The position numbers and the translations under genes are program-made. Under the pieces are notes generated by a model. That model saw nothing but the letters and a program-made list of their open reading frames with translations. It did not search any database and was not told the origin of the DNA. From contig CAYRUH010000010.1 in NCBI GenBank assembly GCA_964427415.1, forward strand, positions 28,328 through 92,327: 64,000 nucleotides of DNA. Direction: 5' to 3'. The first letter of the stretch is position 1. Every line of letters begins with the position of its first letter. Below, in pieces: positions 38,141 to 51,223 of the stretch. This stretch comes from Lentisalinibacter sp964427415. Lineage in GTDB: Bacteria > Pseudomonadota > Gammaproteobacteria > Steroidobacterales > Woeseiaceae.

Positions 38141-38173
38141 GAATCGGCAACGCATCGGCAATGCATCAGCAAT
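38141..38173 (+). repeat. Three tandem 11-bp repeats upstream of ahcY
   Basis: Three consecutive 11-mers read GAATCGGCAAC, GCATCGGCAAT and GCATCAGCAAT. A small hairpin TTGCCG/CGGCAA (38133-38150) overlaps the first copy. The array lies in the 105-bp gap between metK and ahcY and ends about 50 bp before the ahcY start. Helical-turn spacing suggests protein binding, but no regulator is identified. Confidence 0.6.
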
Positions 38174-38222
38174 GCGCCCGACAACGAAACACCCACACTC
38201 GAACACTGACGGAGAAGACCCA

Positions 38223-39536
<1,314 letters not shown>

Positions 39537-39582
39537 GGCCCGCAGGTCGGAGCGGCAGGCCCGGCGGATGCGCGATATGATC

Positions 39583-39614
39583 AGGGCTGAGCCCGGCCGG
39601 GCTAAGCCCTTTTT
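39583..39614 (+). terminator. Rho-independent terminator after ahcY
   Basis: AGGGCTGAGCCC (39583-39594) pairs with GGGCTAAGCCCT (39599-39610) with a single internal mismatch around a GGCC tetraloop, followed by TTTTT (39610-39614). This ends the metK-ahcY transcript. Confidence 0.9.
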
Positions 39615-39646
39615 CGTGCCCGGCCGTCGGCTCGAAGGAGCCTCCG

Positions 39647-40420
39647 GTGACTGACGATCCGACGAAGATGCAGATCCTGCACATCACCGACCCTCATCTC
39701 TACGCCGACGCGGGCGGCGAGCTGCGCGGCGTGCGCACCGCGCAATCGCTGGCGGCCGTGCTGCGCGCCGCCCGCGCGGAGGCAGCGCCGGACGCGGTGC
39801 TGGTCACCGGCGACATCGCCCAGGACGAATCGCGCGGCGCCTACGAGCGCTTCCGGGACCTGCTCACCGGCTGCGGTGCCCCGGTCTGGTGCCTGGCCGG
39901 CAATCACGACGACCCGGCCCTAATGGGCGAACAACTCGCCGAGGCTCCGTTCACCTTCGGCGGCGTCACCACCGCCGGCGACTGGCGTATCCATCTCCTC
40001 TCGACCTGGGCGGAGGGCGAGGTGGGCGGACGCCTGAGCGCTGACGCACTGGCGGCGCTTGAGGCGGATCTCACCGCCCACGGACACGCCGCGCTGATCT
40101 GTCTGCATCACCATCCGGTGCCGGTGGGCAGCCGCTGGCTGGACGGCATCGGGCTGGCCGAGGCCGACGGCCTGCTGCAGCTCGCCGACCGCCACACTCA
40201 GGTGCGCGGCATCGTCTGGGGTCACGTGCATCAGGAACTCGACCGGCGCCGCAATCACTACCGGTTGCTGGCGACGCCCTCCACCTGTCGGCAGTTCATG
40301 CCCGGCCAGGACGAATTCGCCGCGGACGACCGGCCGCCGGCGTGGCGTTGGCTGGAACTGGGTAGCGACGGCCGCCTCGGCACCCGGCTGCGCTGGCTCG
40401 ACCGGAGCGCCCGGTCGTGA
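39647..40420 (+). CDS. cpdA: Metallophosphoesterase, CpdA-like 3',5'-cyclic-nucleotide phosphodiesterase
   Basis: Calcineurin-like phosphoesterase predicted to hydrolyse cAMP. GTG 39647, directly after AAGGAG, gives 257 residues; an ATG seven codons on is an alternative. Dimetal motifs in order: ITDPHLY, VTGDIAQDES, LAGNHDD, and in the second half CLHHHPVPVGS and WGHVHQEL. This set matches the class III PDE CpdA. Substrate is inferred from the family. It overlaps the next gene by GTGA. Confidence 0.85.
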   Translation: MTDDPTKMQILHITDPHLYADAGGELRGVRTAQSLAAVLRAARAEAAPDAVLVTGDIAQDESRGAYERFRDLLTGCGAPVWCLAGNHDDPALMGEQLAEAPFTFGGVTTAGDWRIHLLSTWAEGEVGGRLSADALAALEADLTAHGHAALICLHHHPVPVGSRWLDGIGLAEADGLLQLADRHTQVRGIVWGHVHQELDRRRNHYRLLATPSTCRQFMPGQDEFAADDRPPAWRWLELGSDGRLGTRLRWLDRSARS

Positions 40421-41349
40421 ATCGGTGCCAGCGCGCACGCTCGCATCGCGCGGCGGATCTCGGTCGGCTCGTCCTTCTGCTGGCCGTGTTCGCCGCCCTC
40501 GCCGCACCGGCGGGAGCGGATGGGCTGCCGCTCTGGCAGATCCGTGACGCCGATACCCGGATATGGCTGCTCGGGTCCATCCACCTGCTGCGCGAGAGCG
40601 ACTACCCCCTGCCCGAGCCGATCCGGGAAGCCTACCGGGAGGCCGATGCGCTCGTGATGGAGCTGGACATGGACGATCTCGACTCCGCCATGGTGTCGGC
40701 GGTCATGTTCGCCCGCGGAACCCCGGCAGAGGGCGAGACGCTGGCCTCGCTCATGGGCAGCGAGAAATACGCCCGCGCCCGGGAGGCGGCCGCGGAGGCA
40801 GGGATCGACCTGGACCGGCTGCAGGGGGCCGAGCCCTGGTATGCCGCGCTCACGCTGACCCAGATGCTGCTGATGCGCCATGGCTACGACCCCCGACAGG
40901 GGCTCGACGTACACATGGCCGCCCTCGCCCGCCGTGACGGCAAGCCGGTGGAGGGGCTGGAAACTTTCGAGGAGCAGATCGTCTTCTTCGATACATTGCC
41001 CATGGCGCTGCAGAGCGACATGCTGCTCGAATCACTGGCCGGGATCGAGGATCTGGAGGCGGGCATGGGACGCACCGTCGACGCCTGGAGGCGGGGCGAT
41101 ACCGCCTACCTGGCCGACGAACTGCTGCAGGAACTGCGCCGCTATCCCGACTTGTACGAGCGCCTGGTCACGGAGCGCAATCGCCAGTGGGCGCCACGCC
41201 TGACGGCGCTGCTGGATCGTGAAGGTGATTATCTGGTCGTGGTGGGGGCGCTGCATCTCGTCGGCCCCGACAGCGTACTGGCCATGCTGGCCGCCGAAGG
41301 CGTGCGGGCGGAACAGCTCGGCGCGACGCCCCGTGCCCACGGCCCGTGA
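40417..41349 (+). CDS. TraB/GumN (PrgY-like) family protein
   Basis: Protein of 310 residues with a cleavable signal peptide (LVLLLAVFAALAAPAGA) and a TraB/GumN domain. The two conserved GX2H elements are seen: LLGSIHLLRESDYPLP near the N-terminus and VVVGALHLVGPDSVL near the C-terminus, with a glutamate between (MELDMDD). Related Tiki/TraB proteins are proposed metalloproteases. It is probably periplasmic or secreted, and its substrate is unknown. The GTG start overlaps the cpdA stop. Confidence 0.85.
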   Translation: MNRCQRARSHRAADLGRLVLLLAVFAALAAPAGADGLPLWQIRDADTRIWLLGSIHLLRESDYPLPEPIREAYREADALVMELDMDDLDSAMVSAVMFARGTPAEGETLASLMGSEKYARAREAAAEAGIDLDRLQGAEPWYAALTLTQMLLMRHGYDPRQGLDVHMAALARRDGKPVEGLETFEEQIVFFDTLPMALQSDMLLESLAGIEDLEAGMGRTVDAWRRGDTAYLADELLQELRRYPDLYERLVTERNRQWAPRLTALLDREGDYLVVVGALHLVGPDSVLAMLAAEGVRAEQLGATPRAHGP

Positions 41350-41367
41350 AGATTCAGCGGCGGGCGC

Positions 41368-41532
41368 TCACACCTCGACCATCTCGAAATCTTCCTTGCC
41401 GGCGCCGCAGTCGGGACAGCGCCAGGACAGCGGCACGTCCTCCCAGCGGGTATTCGGCGGGATGCCGGATTCGGGATCGCCCTCGGCCTCGTCGTAGATG
41501 TAGCCGCAGATAAGGCACATATAGCTCTTCAT
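41368..41532 (-). CDS. Rubredoxin
   Basis: 54-residue one-electron carrier with a single Fe(Cys)4 site. The ligands are Cys6/Cys9 (CLICGY) and Cys39/Cys42 (CPDCGAGK); the YDEAEGDPESGIPPNT segment between is typical of the family. Start is ATG 41532; no good Shine-Dalgarno precedes it, and longer in-frame starts run into the divergent hemL. Divergent rubredoxin/hemL pairs are common in gammaproteobacteria. Electron partner unknown. Confidence 0.95.
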   Translation of the reverse strand: MKSYMCLICGYIYDEAEGDPESGIPPNTRWEDVPLSWRCPDCGAGKEDFEMVEV

Positions 41533-41646
41533 GGGAGGTCGCCCGGCGTTGCAGTTACGGATATCGACGGCAATGATACGGACCGGCCGGCGGGTTTTGA
41601 AGGCGGTTCGGCCTCGGTTAGGATGCGCCCAGCGCAGGAGGTAAGC

Positions 41647-42921
<1,275 letters not shown>

Positions 42922-42924
42922 CGC

Positions 42925-43524
42925 TCAGCCGTCGTCTTCGTCCGCCTCCTGGGCGGAGCGGAGGATCACGCGGATGATCTCGAGCCGCTGCAGCGCGTCC
43001 TCGGTCTCGAGGCAGAACTGCTTCTGCTCTGACGTGATCGGCAGAATCTCTGCAAACCGGTAACCCACCCAGGTGGCGTCATCGTAGCGGCGCTCCAGCG
43101 GTTCGTACAGCCGGCCGAGATCATCCAGCACGCCTCGCAGAATATCCACCATGGGCCGGAAGGCGGCCGGCAGGTCGACCCGGGGCTCGGGCGGCAGCCA
43201 GGAGACCCGCGCGAGATTCAGCGCGTCTGGAGCCTGCCGCACCGACTCCACCCGGAATCGCTCGCTGCCCTGGCCCGTGATGCCCAGCAGCCCGTCGCTG
43301 CCCTGGTACCAGTCGACAATCTTCGCCAGGGTGCCGGTGCCGTAGGTGCTCGCCGTGCCCGTCTCCGTACTCTCGCGGATAAGGACGACGCCGAAACCGG
43401 TGTCCTCGCGCAGGCAGCGGCTGATCATGTCCAGATAGCGGGTCTCGAAGATACGCAGCGGCAGCGGGCCCTCGGGATAGAGGACCGTACGCAGGGGGAA
43501 CAGCGGGATCTCGGTTTCGCTCAT
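42925..43524 (-). CDS. LON substrate-binding (peptidase S16 N-terminal) domain protein
   Basis: 199-residue protein consisting only of the N-terminal domain of Lon protease, without AAA+ or peptidase parts. It starts MSETEIPLFPLRTVLYPEGP at ATG 43524 and contains LPLRIFETRYLDMI and TGQGSERFRVES, as in the family. Such stand-alone proteins are widespread and their role is uncertain. An upstream extension lies inside mpl and is not used. Confidence 0.9.
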   Translation of the reverse strand: MSETEIPLFPLRTVLYPEGPLPLRIFETRYLDMISRCLREDTGFGVVLIRESTETGTASTYGTGTLAKIVDWYQGSDGLLGITGQGSERFRVESVRQAPDALNLARVSWLPPEPRVDLPAAFRPMVDILRGVLDDLGRLYEPLERRYDDATWVGYRFAEILPITSEQKQFCLETEDALQRLEIIRVILRSAQEADEDDG

Positions 43525-43574
43525 TGTAAGCTGCCATTCGCTGCCGGGCGGCCGGCAGATGCGCCAGCCGCGCC

Positions 43575-44936
43575 TTAGCCCCGTGCAGTCAGCGCGGCAA
43601 CCACCCGCTCGCGCAGTCCGCCGAAGCCTCCGTTGCTCATCAGCACGAGGATATCTCCGGCGGCCGCCTCGCGCAGCACCCGCTCGGCCATCTCGCCGTA
43701 ATCCCCGGCGAGCGTGGCCCGCTCGCCCAGCGCGGCGAGCGCGGCGGCCAGGTCCCACTCGAGCGCGTCGGACGCATACACGAATACCCGGTCGGCAGCG
43801 GCGAGCGAGGCGGCCAGCGTCTCCCGGTGCACACCCAGGCGCATCGTGTTCGAACGCGGCTCCAGGGCCACCACGATGCGCGCGTCGGGCTCCTGACGGC
43901 GCAGACCTTCGAGCGTTCTGGCGATCGCGGTGGGATGGTGGGCGAAATCATCGTACACCCGGATGCCGCCGACCTCGGCCACCACTTCAAGGCGCCGGCG
44001 CACCCCGCGGAACCGGGCAACGGCGGCCAGTGCCGCCGCCGGCGCCACCCCAACCGCCGCCGCGGCGGCGACGGCGGCGGCGGTATTCTCCAGATTGTGC
44101 TCACCCGCCAGCGGCCAGCCGTCCTGCAGCCGTTGCCCGCCCGGCCCGGCCAGACTGATGCCCTCGCCGGCCGGCCCGAAATCCACACGCCAGTCCGCCT
44201 CGCCGCGCACCGCGAAGGTCTCCACCGGCGTCCAGCAACCCATCGTCAGCGTCTCGGCCAGTTCCGGGTCGTGCGCCCGCACCACCAGGCGGCCGCCGCC
44301 GGGCACGGTGCGGATCAATTGATGAAACTGCCAGCGGATGGCCGCCATGTCCGCGTAGATATCGGCATGGTCGTACTCCAGGTTATTCAGCACCGCGACC
44401 CGGGGCCGGTAGTGCACGAACTTGGCCCGCTTGTCGAAGAACGCGGTGTCGTACTCGTCCGCCTCCACCACGAACAGATCGGAGCCGCCGAGACGGGCCG
44501 AGGCGCCGAAGTCGAGCGGGACGCCGCCGATCAGGAAGCCGGGCTCGAGTCCGTTCGCCTCCAGTATCCACGCCAGCAGGCTGGCGGTGGTGGTCTTGCC
44601 GTGGGTGCCTGCCACCGCCAGCACACGCCGCCCCCGCAGCACATGCTCGGCCAGCCAGGCCGGTCCCGACGTATAGGGCAGTCCCCGCTCCAGCACGGCC
44701 TCCACCAGGGGATTGCCCCGGCTCATCACGTTGCCGATCACGATCATGTCCGGCGCCGGTTCGAGCTGGCCCGGGTCCCAGCCCTCGGTCACCTTGATAT
44801 CCAGTCGCGCGAGCTCCTCGCTCATCGGCGGATAGACTTCCCGGTCGCAGCCCGTGACCCAGTGGCCCGCCGCCTTGGCCAGGCCGGCGATACCGCCCAT
44901 GAAGGTGCCGCAGATGCCAATGATGTGGAGGTGCAT
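43575..44936 (-). CDS. mpl: UDP-N-acetylmuramate:L-alanyl-gamma-D-glutamyl-meso-diaminopimelate ligase
   Basis: Recycling enzyme that attaches the salvaged tripeptide directly to UDP-MurNAc. It has 453 residues. The N-terminus MHLHIIGICGTFMGGIAGLA is diagnostic of Mpl (MurC has a similar but distinct Rossmann start), followed by the P-loop VAGTHGKTTTASLLAW and EADEYDTAFFDKRAKFVHYRP-type central region, with DDFAHHPTAI in the C-terminal domain. Complements murE and murA elsewhere in the window. Confidence 0.95.
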   Translation of the reverse strand: MHLHIIGICGTFMGGIAGLAKAAGHWVTGCDREVYPPMSEELARLDIKVTEGWDPGQLEPAPDMIVIGNVMSRGNPLVEAVLERGLPYTSGPAWLAEHVLRGRRVLAVAGTHGKTTTASLLAWILEANGLEPGFLIGGVPLDFGASARLGGSDLFVVEADEYDTAFFDKRAKFVHYRPRVAVLNNLEYDHADIYADMAAIRWQFHQLIRTVPGGGRLVVRAHDPELAETLTMGCWTPVETFAVRGEADWRVDFGPAGEGISLAGPGGQRLQDGWPLAGEHNLENTAAAVAAAAAVGVAPAAALAAVARFRGVRRRLEVVAEVGGIRVYDDFAHHPTAIARTLEGLRRQEPDARIVVALEPRSNTMRLGVHRETLAASLAAADRVFVYASDALEWDLAAALAALGERATLAGDYGEMAERVLREAAAGDILVLMSNGGFGGLRERVVAALTARG

Positions 44937-44972
44937 GGTCAGGCGGGATCAGGCAGAGAATCAGGCAGCGGA

Positions 44973-45473
44973 TCAGGCCGACGGGAATTGCTGATACAGC
45001 ACGAGCTGACCCGAGAATACGGCCAGCGCCAACAGCGTGCCGCCGACCAGCGGCACCTCCAGCGCCCGCGCCATGATGTGGCCATCCACCAGTATCGACC
45101 AGGCGATGAGGACCAGCAGCACCATCATGCCGCCCTGCCCCTCCGCGTCCAGCGCACCGGTGGCGAGCAGCGGCAGCTCGGCCAGGCTGATCAGCGCCGA
45201 GGCGCCGAACAGCGCGGCGAAGGTCTGGGGGATGCGGCCCTCGTGGCCGCGCAGCCGCAGAGCGACGGTGTAGGGGCCCAGCGAAAGGCCGAGGCTCAGC
45301 GCGAAGAAGACGGGAGACCATGCCTGCCAGCCGCCGGACAGGGCCAGTCCGGTGAAACTCGCGACCAGCATGACAGCGAACAGGAGCATAACCAGGAAGA
45401 GCGAGCGCGGCAGCGCATCCGGCCCCAGCCGCAACAGCACGATACCCGTCAGTGTCCGGAACAGTATCAGCAC
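44973..45473 (-). CDS. Uncharacterised integral membrane protein
   Basis: 166 residues, mostly hydrophobic, with four or five predicted membrane helices (for example LFLVMLLFAVMLVASFTGLA, PVFFALSLGLSLGPYTVAL, MMVLLVLIAWSILV, GTLLALAVFSGQLVLYQ). I recognise no domain. It lies 36 bp upstream of mpl on the same strand and divergent from rnd, so a shared transcript with mpl is likely. A role in cell-wall recycling would be guesswork. Confidence 0.75.
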   Translation of the reverse strand: MLILFRTLTGIVLLRLGPDALPRSLFLVMLLFAVMLVASFTGLALSGGWQAWSPVFFALSLGLSLGPYTVALRLRGHEGRIPQTFAALFGASALISLAELPLLATGALDAEGQGGMMVLLVLIAWSILVDGHIMARALEVPLVGGTLLALAVFSGQLVLYQQFPSA

Positions 45474-45541
45474 GCTGCGGCAGTGTATCCTCCCATGCGG
45501 CGCATAGTCTCATGATAATACCGGAGGGCAAAGACCCGCTT

Positions 45542-46657
45542 ATGAGCGACATTTTCTTCATCGATACGCAGACATCCCTGCTCCGATTCCTGGAAACCGG
45601 CGCGGCCATCGAGACCATGGCGGCGGATACAGAATTCCTCCGGGAGCGCACCTATCACGCCCGGCTGTGCCTGGTGCAGCTCGCTGCGGGCGGGCGCATC
45701 GCCTGCATCGACCCACTGGCCGCGATGGATCTGGAGCCGCTGTGGCGTTGCTTCGACTGCACCGAGCTGACCCTGCACGCCGCCCGCCAGGACCTCGAGG
45801 TGCTGCTCGGTGCGGCCGACCGTCTGCCGGGACGCGTTTTCGACACGCAGGTCGCCGCCGCTCTCTGTGGCTACCCGGCGCAGATCGGCTACGCGTCTCT
45901 GGTGCGCGAACTGCTCGGCATCGACCTCGGCAAGCATCACACGCGGACGGACTGGTCCCGCCGTCCGCTCAGCGCCGAACAGCTCGAGTACGCTGCCGAT
46001 GACGTGCGCTACCTGGAGGAGATGCGCCACATCCTGAGCGCCCGCCTGGCAGAACTCGGCCGACTCGACTGGGCGGTCGCCGACAGCAATGAGTTGCTGG
46101 AGCCGGCGCTCTACGATCCCGCCCCGGAGACGGCGTGGCAGCGGCTGAAAGGTCTCGCCCGCATGGACGAGCGCAGCGCGGCCGCAGCCGCGGCGCTGGC
46201 CGTCTGGCGCGAAGAAGAGGCCCTGAGGGCCGACCGGCCCCGCCAGTGGATCCTGAAGGACGCAGCGATCATCGCACTCGCGCAGGGTCGGCCATCCAGC
46301 CGGCAGGCGCTGGCAGACACCGAAGGCGTGCCGGCAGGACTCGCGCGGCGGGCGGGGGATCAATTGCTGCAGGTGATCGGCCGCGCGGGACCGTCACCAG
46401 TGGTAAGACGGGGCGCGCCGTCGGCGGCGGAGAAGGCGCTGGTGGCCGGGATGGCCTCGGTCGTCAGGGGCAAGGCCGCGGAACTCGGCATCGAGCCCGA
46501 GCTGATCGCCTCGCAGAAGGATCTGCGACGGGCGGCGGCCGGCGGAGACGGGCTCCGGGCATTGTCCGGCTGGCGCAGGGAGCTGGTGGGAGAGGATCTC
46601 GAGGCGCTCCTCGAGGGGCGGACTCAGTCCTCGACCGCGGAGACGAGCCGCTCGTAG
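45542..46657 (+). CDS. rnd: Ribonuclease D
   Basis: 3'-5' exoribonuclease acting in tRNA 3' maturation. ATG 45542 gives 371 residues. DEDD-family exonuclease motifs: Exo I AADTEFLRERTY, Exo II LHAARQDLEVL, Exo III YAADDVRYLEEM. Two HRDC-like helical domains follow (about 205-370). A start ten codons earlier (45512) is possible. It converges with adk, overlapping by 34 bp at the stop codons. Confidence 0.94.
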   Translation: MSDIFFIDTQTSLLRFLETGAAIETMAADTEFLRERTYHARLCLVQLAAGGRIACIDPLAAMDLEPLWRCFDCTELTLHAARQDLEVLLGAADRLPGRVFDTQVAAALCGYPAQIGYASLVRELLGIDLGKHHTRTDWSRRPLSAEQLEYAADDVRYLEEMRHILSARLAELGRLDWAVADSNELLEPALYDPAPETAWQRLKGLARMDERSAAAAAALAVWREEEALRADRPRQWILKDAAIIALAQGRPSSRQALADTEGVPAGLARRAGDQLLQVIGRAGPSPVVRRGAPSAAEKALVAGMASVVRGKAAELGIEPELIASQKDLRRAAAGGDGLRALSGWRRELVGEDLEALLEGRTQSSTAETSRS

Positions 46658-47268
46658 ACTTCCTCGACGGTGCCCCCGGCATCTACGGCCTGCAACAGCC
46701 CCCTGTCCCGGTAGTAACCCACCAGCGGCGCAGTCTGCTCCCGATAGACCTGCAACCGGTTGGCGATGGTCTCCTCGTTATCGTCGTCGCGGTGCAGCAA
46801 TTCGCCGCCTGCCTCGAGGCAGGCATCGAGTTCTTCCTGCGGCGAGAAATGAATATTGAGGAGCTTGCCGGTGACGGAACAGGTGCGCCGCCCCGTCAGA
46901 CGCTTGACGAGGATTCCGAAATCCACGTCCATGAGCACCGCGGCGTCCAGCGGCTGACCGAGATCGGCCAGCAGCTCGTCGAGTGACTCGGCCTGGGATT
47001 CGTTGCGGGGGAAGCCGTCCAGGATGAATCCGTCGGCGGCGTCGTCTTCGCTCAGCCGCTGCCGGATCATGCCGAGCACGAGGTCGTCGGAGACGAGTTC
47101 GCCGGCCTCCATCGCCGCCTTCGCCTTGCGGCCCAGCTCGCTGCCCGAGGCGACGGCTGCGCGCAGGAGATCGCCGGTGGATATCTGCGGGATGCCCTTC
47201 GCGGCCATCAGCCGCTGGGCCTGAGTCCCCTTTCCGGAGCCGGGGGCGCCGAGCAAAACGATGCGCAT
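46624..47268 (-). CDS. adk: Adenylate kinase
   Basis: Interconverts ATP, AMP and ADP. 214 residues, the long form with a full LID domain. P-loop GAPGSGKGTQAQRL at 7-20; the AMP-binding and core stretches FILDGFPRNESQAESL and LTGRRTCSVTGKLLNIHF (LID) follow. Divergent from the pfp-hppA pair, which produces and uses pyrophosphate; adenylate and PPi energy metabolism are thus adjacent. Confidence 0.97.
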   Translation of the reverse strand: MRIVLLGAPGSGKGTQAQRLMAAKGIPQISTGDLLRAAVASGSELGRKAKAAMEAGELVSDDLVLGMIRQRLSEDDAADGFILDGFPRNESQAESLDELLADLGQPLDAAVLMDVDFGILVKRLTGRRTCSVTGKLLNIHFSPQEELDACLEAGGELLHRDDDNEETIANRLQVYREQTAPLVGYYRDRGLLQAVDAGGTVEEVYERLVSAVED

Positions 47269-47446
47269 GATTAAACTCCCTGCCGGATATCGGCTACCAG
47301 CCGACTATAGGCCGGCAATACGCCGGCGAGGCGCGCAACCGTAGCCGCTCCCCGTGACGAGGTCAATTCACCCCGCCCCATGAAGGCGGGCCGGAAATTG
47401 GCTATGCTCCCGGGCCAGTCGTCCATTGAGCCGAGCGAGGGATCCC

Positions 47447-48721
47447 ATGTCAGCGAAGAAGGCAGCCAAGAACGCATTCTATGCCCAGTCCGGCGGTGTC
47501 ACCGCCGTCATCAACGCGAGCGCCTGCGGGCTCATCGAGACGGCCCGCCAGCACAAGGGCCGCATCGGCAAGGTCTATGCCGGCCGCAACGGGATCATCG
47601 GCGCACTGACGGAAGATCTGATCGACACCAACCGGGAGTCCGCCAAGGCCGTCGCCCAGCTCAAGCACACCCCGGGCGGGGCTTTCGGCACCGCCCGCTA
47701 CAAGCTGAAGGGGCTGGACGAGAACAGGCGCGAATACGAGCGGCTGATCGAGGTCTTCGAGGCCCACGACATCGGCTACTTCTTCTATAACGGCGGCAAC
47801 GACTCCATGGACACGGCCCACAAGGTGTCCCAGATCGGCCACAAGCTCGGCTTCCCCATCACCTGCATCGGTGTGCCGAAGACGGTGGACAACGACCTGC
47901 CCGTCACCGACAACTGCCCGGGCTTCGGCTCCGTCGCGAAATACGTGGCCGTCTCCACCCGGGAGGCGGCGCTGGACGTCGCCTCCATGGCCGAGACGTC
48001 CACCAAGGTGTTCATCCTCGAGGTCATGGGCCGTCATGCCGGCTGGATCGCCGCGGCCGCCGGGCTGGCCGGCAACGGCCGCGAAGAGCCGCCGCACGTC
48101 ATCCTGTTCCCGGAAGTCCCCTTCGAGAAAAAGCAATTCCTGGCCCGGGTCAGGCGCTGCGTGAAGGACTACGGCTACTGCGTGATCGTCGTCTCCGAGG
48201 GCGCCCGCTACAAGGACGGCCGCTTCCTGGCCGATGCGGGCACGAAGGATGCCTTCGGCCACGTGCAGCTCGGCGGCGTGGCCTCCGAGGTCGCGACGAT
48301 GGTGCGCGACGGCACCGGCTTCAAATTCCACTATGCCATCGCCGACTATCTGCAGCGCTCGGCCCGCCACATCGCCTCCGCCACCGACGTGGAACAGGCT
48401 TACGCGGTGGGCCGCGCCGCCGTGGAGATGGCGCTCGCCGGCGAGGACGCGGTGCTGCCGGTGATCAAGCGCACCTCGGACAGCCCGTATCGCTGGAAGA
48501 TCGAGAAGGCGCCCCTCGGCCGGGTTGCTAACCGCGAGAAAAAGCTGCCGAAGCGCTACATCACGAAGGATGGCTACGGCATCACGGGGGCCTGCCGACG
48601 CTACCTCGAACCACTGATAAACGGCGAGGACTACCCTCCCTATTCCCGCGGCATGCCCGTCTACGCGAAGCTGCGCAACGTGCCGGTGAAGAAGAAGCTC
48701 GAGAAACGATTTGTGGTATGA
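47447..48721 (+). CDS. pfp: Pyrophosphate-dependent 6-phosphofructokinase
   Basis: Reversible phosphorylation of fructose 6-phosphate with PPi instead of ATP. ATG 47447 (GAGG upstream) gives 424 residues; a TTG seven codons earlier is less likely. The nucleotide/PPi site reads YNGGNDSMDT at about 114-123: the glycine of ATP-type enzymes (GGDG) is Asp (GGND), the change linked to PPi use. Catalytic GVPKTVDNDL and substrate-binding MGRHAGW are present. The next gene on the same strand is a PPi-driven proton pump, supporting a PPi-based carbon metabolism. Confidence 0.93.
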   Translation: MSAKKAAKNAFYAQSGGVTAVINASACGLIETARQHKGRIGKVYAGRNGIIGALTEDLIDTNRESAKAVAQLKHTPGGAFGTARYKLKGLDENRREYERLIEVFEAHDIGYFFYNGGNDSMDTAHKVSQIGHKLGFPITCIGVPKTVDNDLPVTDNCPGFGSVAKYVAVSTREAALDVASMAETSTKVFILEVMGRHAGWIAAAAGLAGNGREEPPHVILFPEVPFEKKQFLARVRRCVKDYGYCVIVVSEGARYKDGRFLADAGTKDAFGHVQLGGVASEVATMVRDGTGFKFHYAIADYLQRSARHIASATDVEQAYAVGRAAVEMALAGEDAVLPVIKRTSDSPYRWKIEKAPLGRVANREKKLPKRYITKDGYGITGACRRYLEPLINGEDYPPYSRGMPVYAKLRNVPVKKKLEKRFVV

Positions 48722-49003
48722 TGCGCGCGCTGTCGCTGCCGGGGACGTGCGTCGGCGACCTCTTGAGCGCCAATAAACGCAGATAAACCAGTGAGTTACG
48801 GGACGAGTACCGGACCAGAAAATCAGCCGTAGCGGTACTTTCGTCGGCACCGTCTGCGCAGCGTATCCGGGCCCTGACCGGCCCAGTGCCCATCGTCCGG
48901 GGCACGGGTCCGGGGCAAGAGCGCAGGGCGCTCCAGCTGAACAATTACGAACAACCGACGGTCCACCGGGCCGATCGGCGGGCATGATCGGGAGGAACAA
49001 CTC
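48722..49003. other. pfp-hppA intergenic region
   Basis: 282 bp without a convincing gene or terminator. A GGGAGG ribosome-binding site lies just before the hppA ATG. Whether hppA has its own promoter here or is read through from pfp is not resolved. Confidence 0.5.
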
Positions 49004-51025
<2,022 letters not shown>

Positions 51026-51050
51026 TCCGGACCGGCCTTACGGCCGAAAA

Positions 51051-51086
51051 ACCGTCGGGCTCCACCGGGACCCGGCGGTTTTTTTT
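51051..51086 (+). terminator. Rho-independent terminator after hppA
   Basis: ACCGTCGGG (51051-51059) pairs with CCCGGCGGT (51071-51079), one G-U pair, with an 11-nt loop and a run of eight T's (51079-51086). It lies 25 bp past the hppA stop. Confidence 0.9.
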
Positions 51087-51223
51087 GGTTTTTGGTGTTT
51101 TTGGTGCCGGTTGTTTTTGGTGCCGGTCACCCGCAATTTGCAGAATGGAACTATTGTGACTTTCGCGCGTCTCGGTGCCGGACACCGAAACTTCAATAAG
51201 TTAGAAAAGTTGCAAAAGTTGGA
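51087..51223. other. T-rich low-complexity spacer downstream of hppA terminator
   Basis: TTTTTGGTG occurs at 51089, 51098 and 51114, the last two extended as TTTTTGGTGCCGGT. Convergent region between hppA and the GGDEF/EAL gene. No gene is seen. Confidence 0.5.

Noticed and set aside
38118..38222. SAH or SAM riboswitch between metK and ahcY
   Set aside because: I looked for the conserved SAH-riboswitch core and found only tandem 11-mers and a small hairpin. A covariance-model search would settle it.
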